A stretch of 64,000 nt of DNA from Ctena decussata (GCA_963989385.1 OZ022506.1:8268841-8332840); one strand, 5' to 3'; shown: positions 37,469 to 49,500, counted from the stretch's first letter. The notes: generated from the sequence alone by a model not told the origin. Made by a program: numbers and translations.

Positions 37469-37587
37469 CCCCAGCAGGCACATGACGTCAAAATGAGCAG
37501 GCACATGACGTTGAAATGATGTCGAACCGACGTCAATGTCGCATCGATGTTGGTATGACGTCATTTAGACGTCATGTGCCTGCTGGG
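37469..37587. mobile_element. MITE-B, CAGCAGGCAC-ended element
   Basis: Termini CCCCAGCAGGCACATGACGT and ACGTCATGTGCCTGCTGGG are reverse complements. The left end is partly duplicated (GAGCAGGCACATGACG occurs a second time at 37496). The interior is ACGTC/GACGT rich, and there is no gene. Confidence 0.75.
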
Positions 37588-37736
37588 ACACTTTCAAGAG
37601 TGAGCAACTCTGCCATTTTCAAGTTTGCCTCCCTTTTAAATATTGGTTCAAGCCTTAAGGAGCAAATCATTTCCTTTCAGAGAAGACTACCTTTCTAAAG
37701 ATTTTTGTTGTCTACGGAAACAATCTGGGGCCGTAT

Positions 37737-37963
37737 TCATAAAGCCACTTAAGTCGTTGCTTTGCGGTTGCTAAGGCTAAATATCTATAAAGGAGATTCC
37801 CTACAACTATGAAATTTGGTCTGGAGGAACAGTCTTTGTAAGACTGTCTTTGTAAGACTGTTCCTCCAGACCAAATTTCATAGTTGTAGGGAATCTCCTT
37901 CAGAGAAATTTACCCTTAGCAACAGCATAGCAACGACTTAAGTTGCTTTAAGAATACGGCCCC
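37737..37963. mobile_element. Foldback element with 47-bp perfect inner arms
   Basis: Outer ends GGGGCCGTATTC and GAATACGGCCCC pair, followed by CTTAAGTCGTTGC and its complement. Inside, 37790-37836 and 37854-37900 are perfect 47-bp reverse complements around a 17-bp loop. This is an almost complete hairpin with little decay, so it is probably young. Confidence 0.8.
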
Positions 37964-38011
37964 TGGACATCACAAAAAGTGGCTCTCTTAGCACAAAAAA
38001 TGGGAAAAGAA

Positions 38012-38251
38012 ATGAGCCGCGACATGACAAAACCAACAATGTGGTTGTGCGACCAGCGCGGACTCAGATTAGCCTAGGCATCTGCCACATTCGATCGGAC
38101 TCTTCGTTCAACGCTCTAATGGTAGCCAAGTGTCTAAGCTACCTCCATGCGGACAGCGAAGATTCTGATCAGACTGGGCGGATGCCCAGGTTGATCTGAG
38201 TCTGCGCTGGGCGCACAACCGCATTGTTGGTTTTGTCGTGTCGCGGCTCAA
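38012..38251. mobile_element. MITE-A, well-preserved full-length copy
   Basis: ATGAGCCGCGACATGAC at the left end and GTCGTGTCGCGGCTCAA at the right. The right arm is close to the family consensus. The core is present with changes (GGTAGCCAAGTGTCTAAGC). No gene. Confidence 0.8.
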
Positions 38252-38640
38252 ATAGCGAGAACAAAAAAAGAAAAAGACGGCATACCCATTCAACTTAAAC
38301 TATCAGTCTTACCTGTACATATTTCCAGGTCATTGTTAAAATAATCCTTCCGGAAAGAATTTTCATCGAAATTTACAGAATATCCCAGACTTGTGGTAAA
38401 TGCTTCTTCAGTAACCAACGGAAGCCTACAGAAGCCCGGAAGAGACATGTGAGGAATATTTTTCTGATTGTTGCTATACCATGTGATGTATATTTTTAAT
38501 TCATGACCACGAATTAAAAAAATAAACATCACATGTCCCCTCCGGGGTTCCATAGAAGCCATTTAAGAAATGCTACATTAGAAGGTTCCGCTCCTCATAG
38601 TTTTCTTTTTAATATGATAAATCAACAGAAAACGCAATAT

Positions 38641-38870
38641 AGAGCCACGACACGACAAAATCATCAAAGTACCATGTGCGCCTAGCGAAGACTGGCATCC
38701 GCCCAGTCTGATCAGAGTCTTCGCTATACGCTTAAAGGGTAGCTAAAGGTCTAAGGTAAATTCATGCGGACAGCGAATACTCTGGTTAGCTTGGCCGGAT
38801 GCCCAGGCTGAATTTGAATCTTCATTGGGCGCACATGCCACTTTGTTGCTTTTGTCATGTCGCGGCTCAT
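38641..38870. mobile_element. MITE-A, full-length copy
   Basis: The left arm has lost part of the CAGATCAGCCTGG segment. The core GGTAGCTAAAGGTCTAAGG and a right arm ending CATGTCGCGGCTCAT are present. Non-coding. Confidence 0.8.
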
Positions 38871-40115
38871 TTGACCGTACCCACCATAAATGATCAGACG
38901 TCTCAAAAATTTGCAGTAAACTAAACTGTCTGCAAATTTCGACAAGTTCTGTCTCCTGTTAAGGATGTTTACTGAACAAAACAGCTGGCAAATACTGCAG
39001 ACAATGTTAAAAGCCCATTAGACGCAATCTGATCTTGATCTCCGCTGGTTTCGCAGCATTTTTAGTCTGAAAGGTTAGAGCAAACGCGGTAGGTATTAAA
39101 ACAGTATCTGATTCTTACCGTTCCTGCTTCCAGCCATACAGATTATATTTCTTTGTCAATAATCCGCGTAATGAGAAACAGAACTGGCTTAGGGTGAATG
39201 GATGCATCGCTATTCAACTGTGCACAAACGGTTGAATCAACATTGAATCAACCTTGATTCAACGTCAAGACGTTGAATCAAGGTTGATTCACTGTTGACG
39301 TTGAATCAAGGTTGATTCACCGTTGCTTCACCCTTATTGAATCAACCTTGATTCAACGTCAAGACGTTGAATCAAGGTTGATTCACTGTTGATTCACCCT
39401 TGTGTGCCTGCTTGGTATATTTTTCTGTTTTATGACTTCCTCCTTGCTTCTTGCTCTCCGAGACGAGAAGTCTTCTCAAAATAGAGTCTAGAAGAATTTT
39501 TCAAGGAAAGAGTTCGCTCATACAGGAGTCAACACCTTTCTTTAAGACTTTATGATCTCATTTTAGAAGGGAGGCAACTGTCAACAGTACGACCTCAAAC
39601 TAGACTGCGAGCACATGCGTGCATGGGCTGGTCTGGGCTTCCAAAGAATGGCTGTAAAATCTTAACATCTGGATAAACTCTGCATGTGGTTGTGCGCAAA
39701 AGCTGTTCGGAGCATGTAAGGGAAACGACTCTGCCGGTTTCATTTTACTTCCCTTTTAATTCGTTGTTGACCTTTAAAGGAAAGAAGGTTCACCGTAATA
39801 CGAGAAAATTATTTTCTTTAAGACTAAAGGCCATTTCAGATCATCGCCTTCGCCCAGGAAAAAAAAAACAGGAGCAGTCACAAAAGTTGCCTCCCTTTTT
39901 AAAAATAGCGGAAAATCATGACGAGGTACATGCACATTAAAACAGATTTTCATACTGATCTGACTTTTCATACTACACGACTCATATTCATCAGATTGCG
40001 TGAAATATGAGGTTCATTGACAATTTTATTCAGCTTTCACTCGATATAGAATTGAAATTGGAGTCAAAAGTATTGCCATAGCTACCACAGCTTGTTTCGC
40101 GTTTTGAGAAAAAAA
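38871..40115. other. Gene-free stretch containing twin palindromes
   Basis: Apart from the two 48-bp palindromes at 39244-39385, nothing is recognised. Short frames near 39686-39940 have no protein-like features. Confidence 0.5.
39244..39385. repeat. Two perfect 48-bp palindromes
   Basis: Positions 39244-39291 and 39338-39385 carry the same hairpin: 23-bp arms beginning TGAATCAACCTTGATTC, with a 2-base AA loop. They lie 94 bp apart, with further TTGAATCAAGG copies between. The right flank TTGTGTGCCTGCTTGG resembles a MITE-B terminus, so this may be a rearranged relative. Confidence 0.8.
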
Positions 40116-40347
40116 TTGAGCCGCGCCACGACAAAACAAACAAAGTGGCATGTGCGCCCAGCGAAGACTCAGATCATCCGCCTAGGCTGATCAGAGTCTT
40201 CGCAGTCTGCATCGAGCTAGCTTATACACTAAGCTTCCCTTTAAGCGCACATGGAAGACTCTGTCTGCACTGGACGGATGCCCAGGTTGATCTGAGTTTT
40301 GTTTGGCGCACATGCCACTTTGTTGGTTTTGTCGTGTCGCGGCTCAA
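40116..40347. mobile_element. MITE-A, rearranged core
   Basis: Left end TTGAGCCGCGCCACGAC, right end GTCGTGTCGCGGCTCAA. The centre differs from other copies: part of the core (CTAGCTTATACACTAAGCTTCCC) appears in the opposite order, which suggests inversion or replacement of the loop. Confidence 0.75.
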
Positions 40348-40396
40348 TTGTCTGCAGAAATTTGCGAAATGCGCATTCTGAAAACCAGACTGCGTA

Positions 40397-40500
40397 CATG
40401 CGCAGTGTGGTTAGGTTATGCACATTTCGCACCTGCGCAGTCTGGTAGGTTATGCACTATTCACACATGCGCAGTCTGGTTAGGTTATGCACAGTTCGTA
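40397..40500. repeat. Tandem repeat, 34-35-bp unit, three copies
   Basis: CGCAGTnTGGTTAGGTTATG occurs at 40401, 40436 and 40470. The third unit ends before TTCGTATTTG. The low-GC flanks contrast with the GC-richer units. Confidence 0.75.
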
Positions 40501-40707
40501 TTTGATAATCTAGGAGGCCTAAATATTGTTTTGTGGGAACTGCCATTTCCCAGAATATTGTTTGTACTGCTTTCAGAACCAGTCTGATTGAAGTCTACAG
40601 TAATTGTTCAGTCGTATTGAGCTAAATACGATGTTTGACACAGAGATATGAGGACAAGTCTAAACATTTAAAACCAACAACTGGTCGAACTGTCTTGCAA
40701 AATGATA

Positions 40708-40918
40708 CAGTCAACTCTCGATATCTCAAAGTCAAATTTCATTCTAAACAACTGATATCTCAAAGTAAATTTTCTGGTCCCAGAAAATTTACTTTGGGAT
40801 ACCAGTGGTTTGAGTTATGTGTTGAATGAAAGGAAAAATCGGCAATGTGTCCAAACTTTGCTATTTGATACAGGCAACACATTGAGATATCAGTGTTCGA
40901 GATACCGAGAGTTTACTG
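40708..40918. mobile_element. MITE-C copy 2
   Basis: TA-flanked, with ends CAGTCAACTCTCGATATCTC and the partial complement GAGATACCGAGAGTTTACTG. The inner hairpin around TTCTGGTCCCAGAAAA is preserved. Non-coding. Confidence 0.75.
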
Positions 40919-42287
40919 TATTTAATTTCTTTACTCATACAGAGACAAAGTTGCTAATTACCAGTTTTCTGTTGGTTGCAGGCATGGGCTCCGCAGATCG
41001 AATATTACAATTTGTGACTTCTTTGTATACGTGTTTATAAACCTCAGACCTATCTGTCCCAGTTCTTAAAACTTTTTACGGTATCCACAAGACTGCGGCT
41101 TCACTCTTGTAAGAAAGAAAATGATCTTTTCTAAGCAGCTGAAGTCTTCTCCAGGACTAATAACCACGTTCTAGTGTTTCCAAAAGCTTGAATAGTCATT
41201 TCATTTTATAGCATCTCATAGGAATATGGCTTCTCCCTAGTATGAATAACTATATCATAGCGATGTTTTGTCTCTCCTATGATAAACCGTATCCGAATAG
41301 ATGTGTTTTCCTACGGTATGAATCTCCACGTTATTTTACAAGTAACCGTGAAAAGTGACTTCTCTTTGGACATAAATTCCGGGGCCATTTTTGCGATGTT
41401 CATGGACGTATGAACACAATGGGTCACGTGCAAAGTAAGTGACGCCCGAATGTCGTTCACGTTAACTTTGCATGGGACCCTTTGTGTTCATACTTCCATG
41501 AATTTCGGAAAATGAAATTATCTCTTATAGCTAAATTTGATTTTAAAATTATTTTGAGCATCATTTTCAATTTTTAAGAACAACATTAATTTTGTAAAAT
41601 ATACGAAGAAAAGCTGTCACTAACCAACAGGTAAGCCGATTACGTTAAACGGCTGTCGTCAATACATGACGTCCAATAAAACGTAACAACGGACAATGGC
41701 GTCTATTGTTTAAATGTGACGTTGCGAACCAACGACGTCCCGTGACCGACTGTTGTTTATGGAAGTACATGTACATGTATGAATACTGTTTCTCCGAAGA
41801 CGGTTAATTCCAGTATTAATGATACTCATAGTTTCAGGTTTACCTTTATCTTCTTTTTAACAATCGATCTATTTTCGTTGCATTATGAGACACAAGTTTC
41901 AGGCTAGAATTTAGAATAATTCCAACTCAACTTTCATATGCTAATTTAGCGCAAGAGCGAAGAGAAAACGGCTTTTATACTTCGATGAGTCCCTTGAAAC
42001 AAAAACCTGGAACTACTCGGAACTATTTTCTTTGCGGCGAGTTCTATGATGGTCAGAGTTGAAGATTTGATTTTAGTTGTATCAAACGCATATCATGATT
42101 TGTGCGGATTTTATGCATCTTTAAAGCAAACCACTAAAAAAAACATCGCTCTATGTGCTTTATTCAGTTTATTAGTGTATCAGCCCTTACACATCGATAA
42201 AACACAAAAATAAAATACATTCCTATAATAATCGTGACAGCAATGTGGTGTATTTCCAGTATGAATAACCACAGCGTTTTACCTGTA
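40919..42287. other. Gene-free stretch with one inverted repeat
   Basis: Contains the inverted repeat at 41399-41502. The segment 41640-41760 has several ACGT/GACGTC words like those at 45660-45740. No gene. Confidence 0.5.
41399..41502. repeat. Inverted repeat, about 40-bp arms
   Basis: The arm starting TTCATGGACGTATGAACACA pairs with the arm ending GTGTTCATACTTCCATGAA. A related single arm is at about 45905-45945 (TTCATGGAAGTATGAACGCA). Non-coding; probably a MITE or remnant. Confidence 0.6.
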
Positions 42288-42508
42288 CAGTCAATTCTCG
42301 AGATCTCGAATACTGATATCTCAAAATACCCTCTTTAGTCAAAGAATATAGTTTGGGCACATTTCCTATTTTTATTTTATTTTTAATTTAACTCCTGTTA
42401 TCTCATACTACTGATATCTCAAAGGGAATTTTCTGGGACCAGAAATTTTACTTTGTGATAACAGTAGTTTGGGATAAACTTCGACTTTGAGATATCGAGA
42501 TTTGACGG
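42288..42508. mobile_element. MITE-C copy 3
   Basis: Starts CAGTCAATTCTCGAGATCTC and ends GATATCGAGATTTGACGG next to TA. Compared with copies 1 and 2, interior blocks are in inverted relative order (the ATTTTCTGGGACCAGAAATT hairpin lies to the right). It may be the opposite orientation of the same element. Confidence 0.7.
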
Positions 42509-43177
42509 TATTCTTTCAATCCAACCTTTCGTCAAAACGATACAGGGACATGATTTCTGTCTGAATAATTACATCCATTTCAAAGTATCTGTTTGGAATA
42601 TGTTTGCTGTCTTACATGAATAACGCATAGATTTTCGAGACCATGTTTGAATCGAACAAAATTTGTTTTAATCATGGAATTCTCATGCTTGAGGCTTCCT
42701 TTTTCACATTCCTGGACGATACTTGTTTACACGACATCACATGAAGTTACGTTACCGCGCAGCGATAAGATTGTCTTGTTTTCACTTTTATGGTTAAATC
42801 TGTCTGCAAACTCATTCTTTTCTGGGGTAATGACGTCACGTTTTATGAGCCGCTCCGAAAGACAGTCGACCTTTTATGAATTTTCAGGCATTTATGACGA
42901 GTTTTAAAAGGAAACATACTATAAATGAAAAAAAAAATCATACATCTTTTTTTCATCGTATTAACATTTGCCGTGTCCCATTTAAGAAGCTTGAACACTC
43001 GGCTGACGCCTCGTGCTCAAACAAGTTCCCGCAAATTTTAATGCATGAAAGAGAAACAAGACATATAAGGTCCATACGGAACATGATTTACATTTAGTAT
43101 GAATATCAAAGCCATGTCGAAGTAGCTTCTGAAATTTAGCTGCTCTCCAGTGGGACTAACCACATGAAGTTTATAGA
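42509..43177. other. Gene-free stretch
   Basis: No recognised repeat or gene. The two short plus-strand frames at 42647-43097 lack any protein-family feature. Confidence 0.45.
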
Positions 43178-43390
43178 GGATCTTACACTCATGGTCATTT
43201 TATACGAAATTTATGGAACGAGCCTTCGGCGAGTTTCATAAATTTCATATGAAATGACCACGAGTGTAAGATTCTGTTTATTATATGACCCTTTAAAATG
43301 GGAGTTTATCGCCATCAAAATTAACATTATTTCAATAAGAATACACATTGTTGTTACGAACGTTGTCAAAGACGTTACATGTACGCACCA
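43178..43390. repeat. Hairpin-headed dispersed repeat, copy 1
   Basis: An inverted repeat with about 45-bp arms (43178-43222 against 43227-43272), beginning GATCTTACACTCATGGTCAT. It is followed by a block (ATATGACCCTTTAAAAT, TTATTTCAATAAGA) that recurs in copy 2 at 43622-43755. Non-coding. Confidence 0.6.
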
Positions 43391-43621
43391 AAGTGTTATT
43401 ACACGTATGGTCATACAATTTTTATGACACGACGTTATCCACTGAATAACAGCGACGTCGTTTGATATAAAATAATAAAATGACTGTGTTTTCTCTCCAG
43501 TTTAAATACATGTGTCATTTGTCCAAAGGAATAAGTTGTCCCTCCAAATAACCACGTCATTTTCAATATACATGTACAAGGAAATCATAGAAATTTGGCT
43601 ACTCTCCATTATGAATATAGC

Positions 43622-43755
43622 GGATCTTACACGAGAAATGACCACGAGTGTAAGATTCTGTTTATCATATGACCCTTTAAAATAGGATTTTAACGCCTTC
43701 AAGCTGAACTTTATTTCAATAAGATAACGCATTGTTAACATGGACGTTGTCAGAA
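43622..43755. repeat. Hairpin-headed dispersed repeat, copy 2 (partial)
   Basis: GACCACGAGTGTAAGATTC and the downstream ATATGACCCTTTAAAATAGG match copy 1. The left hairpin arm is mostly deleted, leaving GATCTTACACGAG. Confidence 0.6.
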
Positions 43756-43779
43756 CAGAACAGAACAGAACAGAACAAA
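43752..43779. repeat. (CAGAA)n pentamer repeat
   Basis: About five and a half units of CAGAA, immediately after copy 2 of the hairpin-headed repeat. Confidence 0.85.
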
Positions 43780-44075
43780 ACTTTTATTTCTCTCAGATTG
43801 AAAAGTAACAACATAAGAGGAAATACATACTAATCTATGGAAAAAAGACGAAGCAAACAAATTTTAAAGTGCACACACAGCTTAACAGGGACTAGAATTT
43901 ACTTAAGATTTCTGAAATGGACCTACTAAGCTGTCTCAGCAGTTTAATATTTGTAGTGGACATGAGTTTTTGGCTTGTGGTTTCGGCCACAAGCCAGTAT
44001 TCATGTCGTTTAGTGATACCGAGTTATTTTCGGAAGAAATGACGTCACGCTCATTTGGAAAATACCAGGAGGGTT

Positions 44076-44480
44076 GGCATATACTAAAATATGGAGTGGG
44101 GTCAACCTATGGAGTGGCGTGGTTTTTTGGAATGGTATTTTGGAGTATTCTGGACAAGAAACCATGCCTCACCATTTTCGGGCAATGACCAGTTGCAAAA
44201 TGCAAAGGGGCATGTTCTAATTTCTCTCCTGGACTTGCCAGATTATGTGAAATAACATAATAGCTTGCTTGAAAGCATAATACTATGAACTAAGCTAGGC
44301 CAAGCCAAGTATACTTTGGGGAACAATAATTAAACATTATGGCCATACTGTATATTTATCCGAGTCAGCAGCATTAAGTCTTGGCAGTTTGAAAAAAACA
44401 ACAAAAAAAACAAAAAAAAAACACTCCACTACAAGGCTCCACTCCAAAGGTTGACTCCACTCTATATTTTAGTATATGCC
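44076..44480. mobile_element. 405-bp element with about 40-bp TIRs
   Basis: Begins GGCATATACTAAAATATGG and ends with the complement CTATATTTTAGTATATGCC. The TIRs continue through AGTGGGGTCAACCT/AGGTTGACTCCACT. The interior carries GGAGTGGnGTGG-like words and an A-rich tract (44390-44421). No ORF and no obvious target duplication. Confidence 0.65.
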
Positions 44481-46270
44481 GGACGATTTGTTCCAAACTT
44501 TTTTTTGCACCTTCGCGTACGTCATAAAATACATACAATTTCGCCTGCTACTTTGCCTCAGTGCATTTTTTTTATCCACACCCGACAACAGAAAATGTAT
44601 AGGATCGCCCACATGGTTATGATCAGACTGCGCAAAATGCAGTCTGATAGGTACCTTTGTTGGTCGCATATGGCATAAAGCAGGATTCTTTTATGAATCG
44701 CCTATGGCATGTTTCAAGGGAGGTAATACTTATATAATTTGCAACAAGTCTTCGTTAATTTTGTATTACGCAGTAAACTAGTTACTTAAAGGTAAAGATA
44801 CTTTTTAAACAACATAATAAATATACAAATTTGAACGTAAATAATTACATGTCAGAGTGATAGCCAGCAGAATGTATATATTTTTGAAAGCTTGACGTAT
44901 TACTGTATATTGACATTTCACTAATAAAAAATAAATAAATTAAATTAAATTAAAAAATTGGACTAAAACAAATTCAATTTTCGTAAGTGGCTGAACCAGC
45001 CCTTGGGGAACGTCGCTATTTCATGGAGTAAAATATGATGAAACCTAGAGTTGAAGTCTATTTCCAATATTACATAAGGACATACTATCTCTCGCCTGTT
45101 TGCGCATTGTCACAAAAACCACTCAACCAAAAAACGTTAAGTATACGCCACCGGCACCGACGGTGATAATGCCGCAGACACAGGAACAGTAAAGTAATAC
45201 ACATGTATATCTACCTAGTTTCTGCTAGTAGCAGGCGAAACTAAAATATTATCTGAATAGAAAATTAATCCGAGCAGATCAGAAATCCATCATTATGATG
45301 CATGTTTGTCAAGAACCTGCCCACATGCTTATGACGTATACAATAGTAGCAGAAAGCCAATAAACTATAATCAGCTTCACAACACCGCATAACTCTATAT
45401 TAGGCTACCTTTGGTAGTGTCGAGATTCCTGTAAATGTGCACAGTTAGGCCTACTGGTCGCAGAAGCTAAATGTGACTGACTTTCACGGCGTATTGATGC
45501 TTTGCATCAATGTTTTCTTGTAACAGTCTCTAATGTTGCCTTTTAATTTCACCTATACAAATGTACAGAGAAATATTTACACAATTCGACGATTTCCTTA
45601 GATGAACCTTTACTGGGCTGACGATGTACATATATCCATGAACACGCAGCCATGCAATGTTACGCTTAAGCGACGTCGCGGATTATTCGACGTCACGGAT
45701 TATTCGATAAGTTGATTGGCCGACGTAACGTTTGATATACGTCATGTCATAGTGACGGCTGTTGAACATCATTACCAAACACGTTGGTAAATAGCTGTTA
45801 TTCGTCCTTTCCTTGGCGTAAAATTAGCCAGAACTTCACAAATAAGTACCAAAATTGATGTGAAAACATAGTATAAATGTGAGAGATAAATTTCATTTTT
45901 CGGAAGTTCATGGAAGTATGAACGCATTTGGGTTCCGTGCTTTGTTGTTCCCAAATGTTGTAAAGCAAGCAAGTTATTATCTCAAACAATAGTAGCATGC
46001 ATTTTCTTCTCAGAGTGTCAAAATCTCCTTCTAGTCACTGTCACTGATGCTACTAAAACCAAAAATATAGTTCAGTGAATATATATTTGTTGTCTTCTTT
46101 TAATGCCAAGTTCAGATGTGCCAAGATTCCACAGACACAGGTTTGAAACAGTCTTCCCTAAAATATTGATTCAAACTAAATGTGACTTAGCAGCCATATA
46201 GAACAGACTTGAAATAGGTCCATATAGTAAATTTCCTTGAGACATGCCTAATGGCTTAAACGTTGGAAAA
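44481..46270. other. Gene-free stretch
   Basis: No recognised gene. A single arm of the 41399 inverted repeat lies near 45905, and ACGTC-rich words lie near 45660-45745. Two overlapping minus-strand frames near 45772-45998 are not protein-like. Confidence 0.45.
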
Positions 46271-46320
<50 letters not shown>

Positions 46321-46344
46321 ACGTGTGTGTGTGTATGTGTTTGT
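46271..46344. repeat. (CT)n-(GT)n compound microsatellite
   Basis: CT repeats run into GT repeats. The GT run resumes at 46531 on the other side of a SINE. Confidence 0.9.
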
Positions 46345-46530
46345 GTGATTTGTCGCTTAACGTCCACGGTAAACAGCAATGGTCAATTCGGGACGGTCAG
46401 TTAACCTAACCACACTATTCCTGGGCAGGCTTAGACCTCCTAAGCTGTTAACCAGTACTAAGACCGGGTTTCGAACCCAGGGCCTCTGACTTATGACTCA
46501 AGTGCCCTACCGATTGCGTAACACGGCCCG
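46345..46530 (-). mobile_element. SINE-B, full length, inside a GT microsatellite
   Basis: The reverse complement begins GGGCCGTGTTACGCAATCGG, with A-box-like AATCGGTAGGGCAC and B-box GGTTCGAAACCC. It continues CTTAGGAGGTCTAAGCCTG and GTGTGGTTAGGTTAACTGACC, and ends TTTACCGTGGACGTTAAGC. TGTGTGTGTG on both sides may be the target duplication, but it cannot be told apart from the microsatellite itself. Confidence 0.8.
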
Positions 46531-46540
46531 TGTGTGTGTG

Positions 46541-49500
46541 TTTAAATATTTCCTCAATCTGTTTTTCAAATAAAGTCTACACTTGTTTTTACCTGACACC
46601 TGTAGATAATGCCACCATTCAAGAAGTTATGAAATTTTACTTTGCTAAATAAAAATTAGCAACAGAAAGTGCACTAACAACTGGGGTTTACTTGAATAAA
46701 CAACTCATGAACATTTCACTGTCTTAGCTGTACAAGCCTTCCTTTTAAAAGGAAATTTTATTCGAATTTCAATATATTAATATGTCTTAAGTAGTATCTC
46801 GGTATATATAGTTTTCTTATTTCTTTAAAATAGTCACATTCCAGTAAATAATGAAATTCATCTCCGAGTATATTGTAGTTACATAATGTGCAGTATCTTT
46901 GTGACCTTTCAATTTGTTCCCATCTTCCCTTTTCAATCGGTAATCTATTATTGGTTGTTCTAAATCTAGCAATTGGAATATAATATTTCGGCTCAATTTG
47001 TGTTATATATTTTTCAAGGTTAAATTCTGTTTTAAATATTCTATAATTAATACATTTGGAGCTAATTTGGACGTCGCTATACTACTTCTGTTGAAATTGC
47101 ATTTGTAATCTATTTCTAACTTCATTACAAACCCAGTTTACATTGACAATATTATGATTTAACCAAATATAATTTAAACCAACATCTTGTAAAATTTTCT
47201 CTACACATAAAATCCACTTACAAGAATAAATTTCATTTCTATGAAGGTATAACAAAAGCAAATATAACTTATATGAAATTTTAGAGTTTTTGCCAGTTAA
47301 AATCTTTGACCAATATTTAATCATTCGCAGTTTTGCCTGAATTTCAAGTGGAAATCTCCCAAACTCACCATAAATCATAACGTGGGGCGTACTATTTTTC
47401 ATTTTCAAAATACTTCTCATAAAGTTTAAATGTATTTTCTCAAGTAGTTGAAGATTCTCGAATCCGCTTATTTCACTTCCATACAATAGAATTGGGACAA
47501 TAGTTTGATCAAAGAGTTTCAATTGGCAGTCAACTGGCAAATGCAAATTAACAATTCTTTTACGTAATAGATACATGGCTTTACATGCAACAGTTGACAA
47601 ATTTTTAATATGCTGTACAAATCTGCCATTTTTAGTGAAAAGAACTCCAAGGTACTTTAACAATTTCAACTTCTTCACCAGCTATAGAAAAAGATACAGT
47701 TCGTCTTCGGCTATAATCACCAAAGATGATAATTTTAGTTTTTTCAATGTTTATTATTAATTTCCATTTTTTACAAAAGTCATTAAATATGTCCAACATT
47801 TCTTGAAAATCTTTAAAATTATCGCTCATTACAATTGTATCATCTGCATATAGTAATACAAACAATTTGATAAATATCAAGACATTTTCATCATGCAAAT
47901 CAATATCAATACCTGTACAACCATTTAGTCTCATAAAATTTTCTAGATCGTTCAAGTAGATAGCAAATAAAAGGGGAGAAATATTTTCTCCCTGTCTAAC
48001 CCCTTTTTCACAACTAAAAAGTCCAGAATAACTGCCATTAAAACTGACACATGACTTGATTTCGTTATACATATTTTTAATAACATTAAGTATCTTTCCT
48101 CTGACACCATGTTTCAGCAACTTTTGCCAGAGTCCAGCTCTCCAAACATTATCAAACGCTTTAGCAAAATCTATAAAGCAGCAATATAATTTACTTTTTT
48201 TACTTTTGAAATATTCTATTAGACTGTATAGGACCATAATATTAGCGATTGTTGAATATTCCTTTCGGAAACCGCTTTGTGTTTCATTTAAAATTTCATT
48301 GTCATCTAAGTACTTACTTAATCTATTATTTAAAATGGCCGTAAAAACCTTACCAATACAGCTAAGCAGAGTGATAGGCCGATAATTTGCTGGGTCGAGT
48401 TTGTTGCCTTTATTTTTGTAAATTGGGATAATAGTACCTTTGACCCAGTCACTCGGAACAATTCCAGTTTCTAATATAATGTTAAATAATTTTACATAAA
48501 CTGGTATTAATAAATGTTTAGTTGAAATAATGTATTCATTAACTATTTCGTCTGTGCCTCCAGACTTGTTCAATTTCAAAGATTTAATAGCATAAAGTAT
48601 TTCACTTTCACTTATTGGATTATTTAATGATGCTTGGGATGAATCTATAGTTTGATAGTTATCAAAATTTATTGGGTTTATCATAACTTCGGGGATAGAA
48701 ATATTCTCTTCTGTATCGATAGTGTTAGAGTTCAATGTTTTATAATAATTAAACATGTCATCCATTGAAACTGGTATATTATTAGTTTTCTTATCTATGC
48801 TGTTAATAAGTTTCCAGTATTCTTTAGGTTTCTCGGTTCTAAGTTTTCGTATTTTGTTTTGTAAAGCAAAAATGTGTTTTGCATAATACAGTTTAATTAC
48901 TGATTTGTACTTTTTACTTGCATTCATCATTATTCGTTTTGAAGATTCACTTTTTTGAACTGAATTATTTTTCCTTGCAGCCTGGTACCTTTTTCTTGCT
49001 TTCTGACATTGTAGGCCAAACCAGGGTTTACCATTTTTTACCTTTTTTGATAAAACTGTATATTTTTTAAAAGAACTTTTCGCACTTTGTTGGAATATGC
49101 TTTTAATTTTTGACGCGAAATTATCAATTTGGGCTTTATTTAATCGTTGGTTTACAGAATTTTCAAGCATTGAATTTAATTGAAACAATTTAATTCTATC
49201 TATACTATTTACAAAAGCTTCCTTTTTTGATGGCTCCCATCTTTTATATGCAGTGTCTATCTGTACATTTTCGCAGTCAGTGCGAAGTGGCGTTTCAATA
49301 TCAAACGATATAGCACAATGCACATCAGAAAAAAGCGGTGAGTATTCATGAACAGTAAAGTCATTTACAAGCAACAAACCATCAATATTCGTAATCAAAT
49401 AGTCAATAACACTTCCCTTAGTGCACGTACGGGCACCTGCAGAATCTCCATTTAGACGCCCGTTACAAATATACAGATTATTATTACGACATATTTGGAT

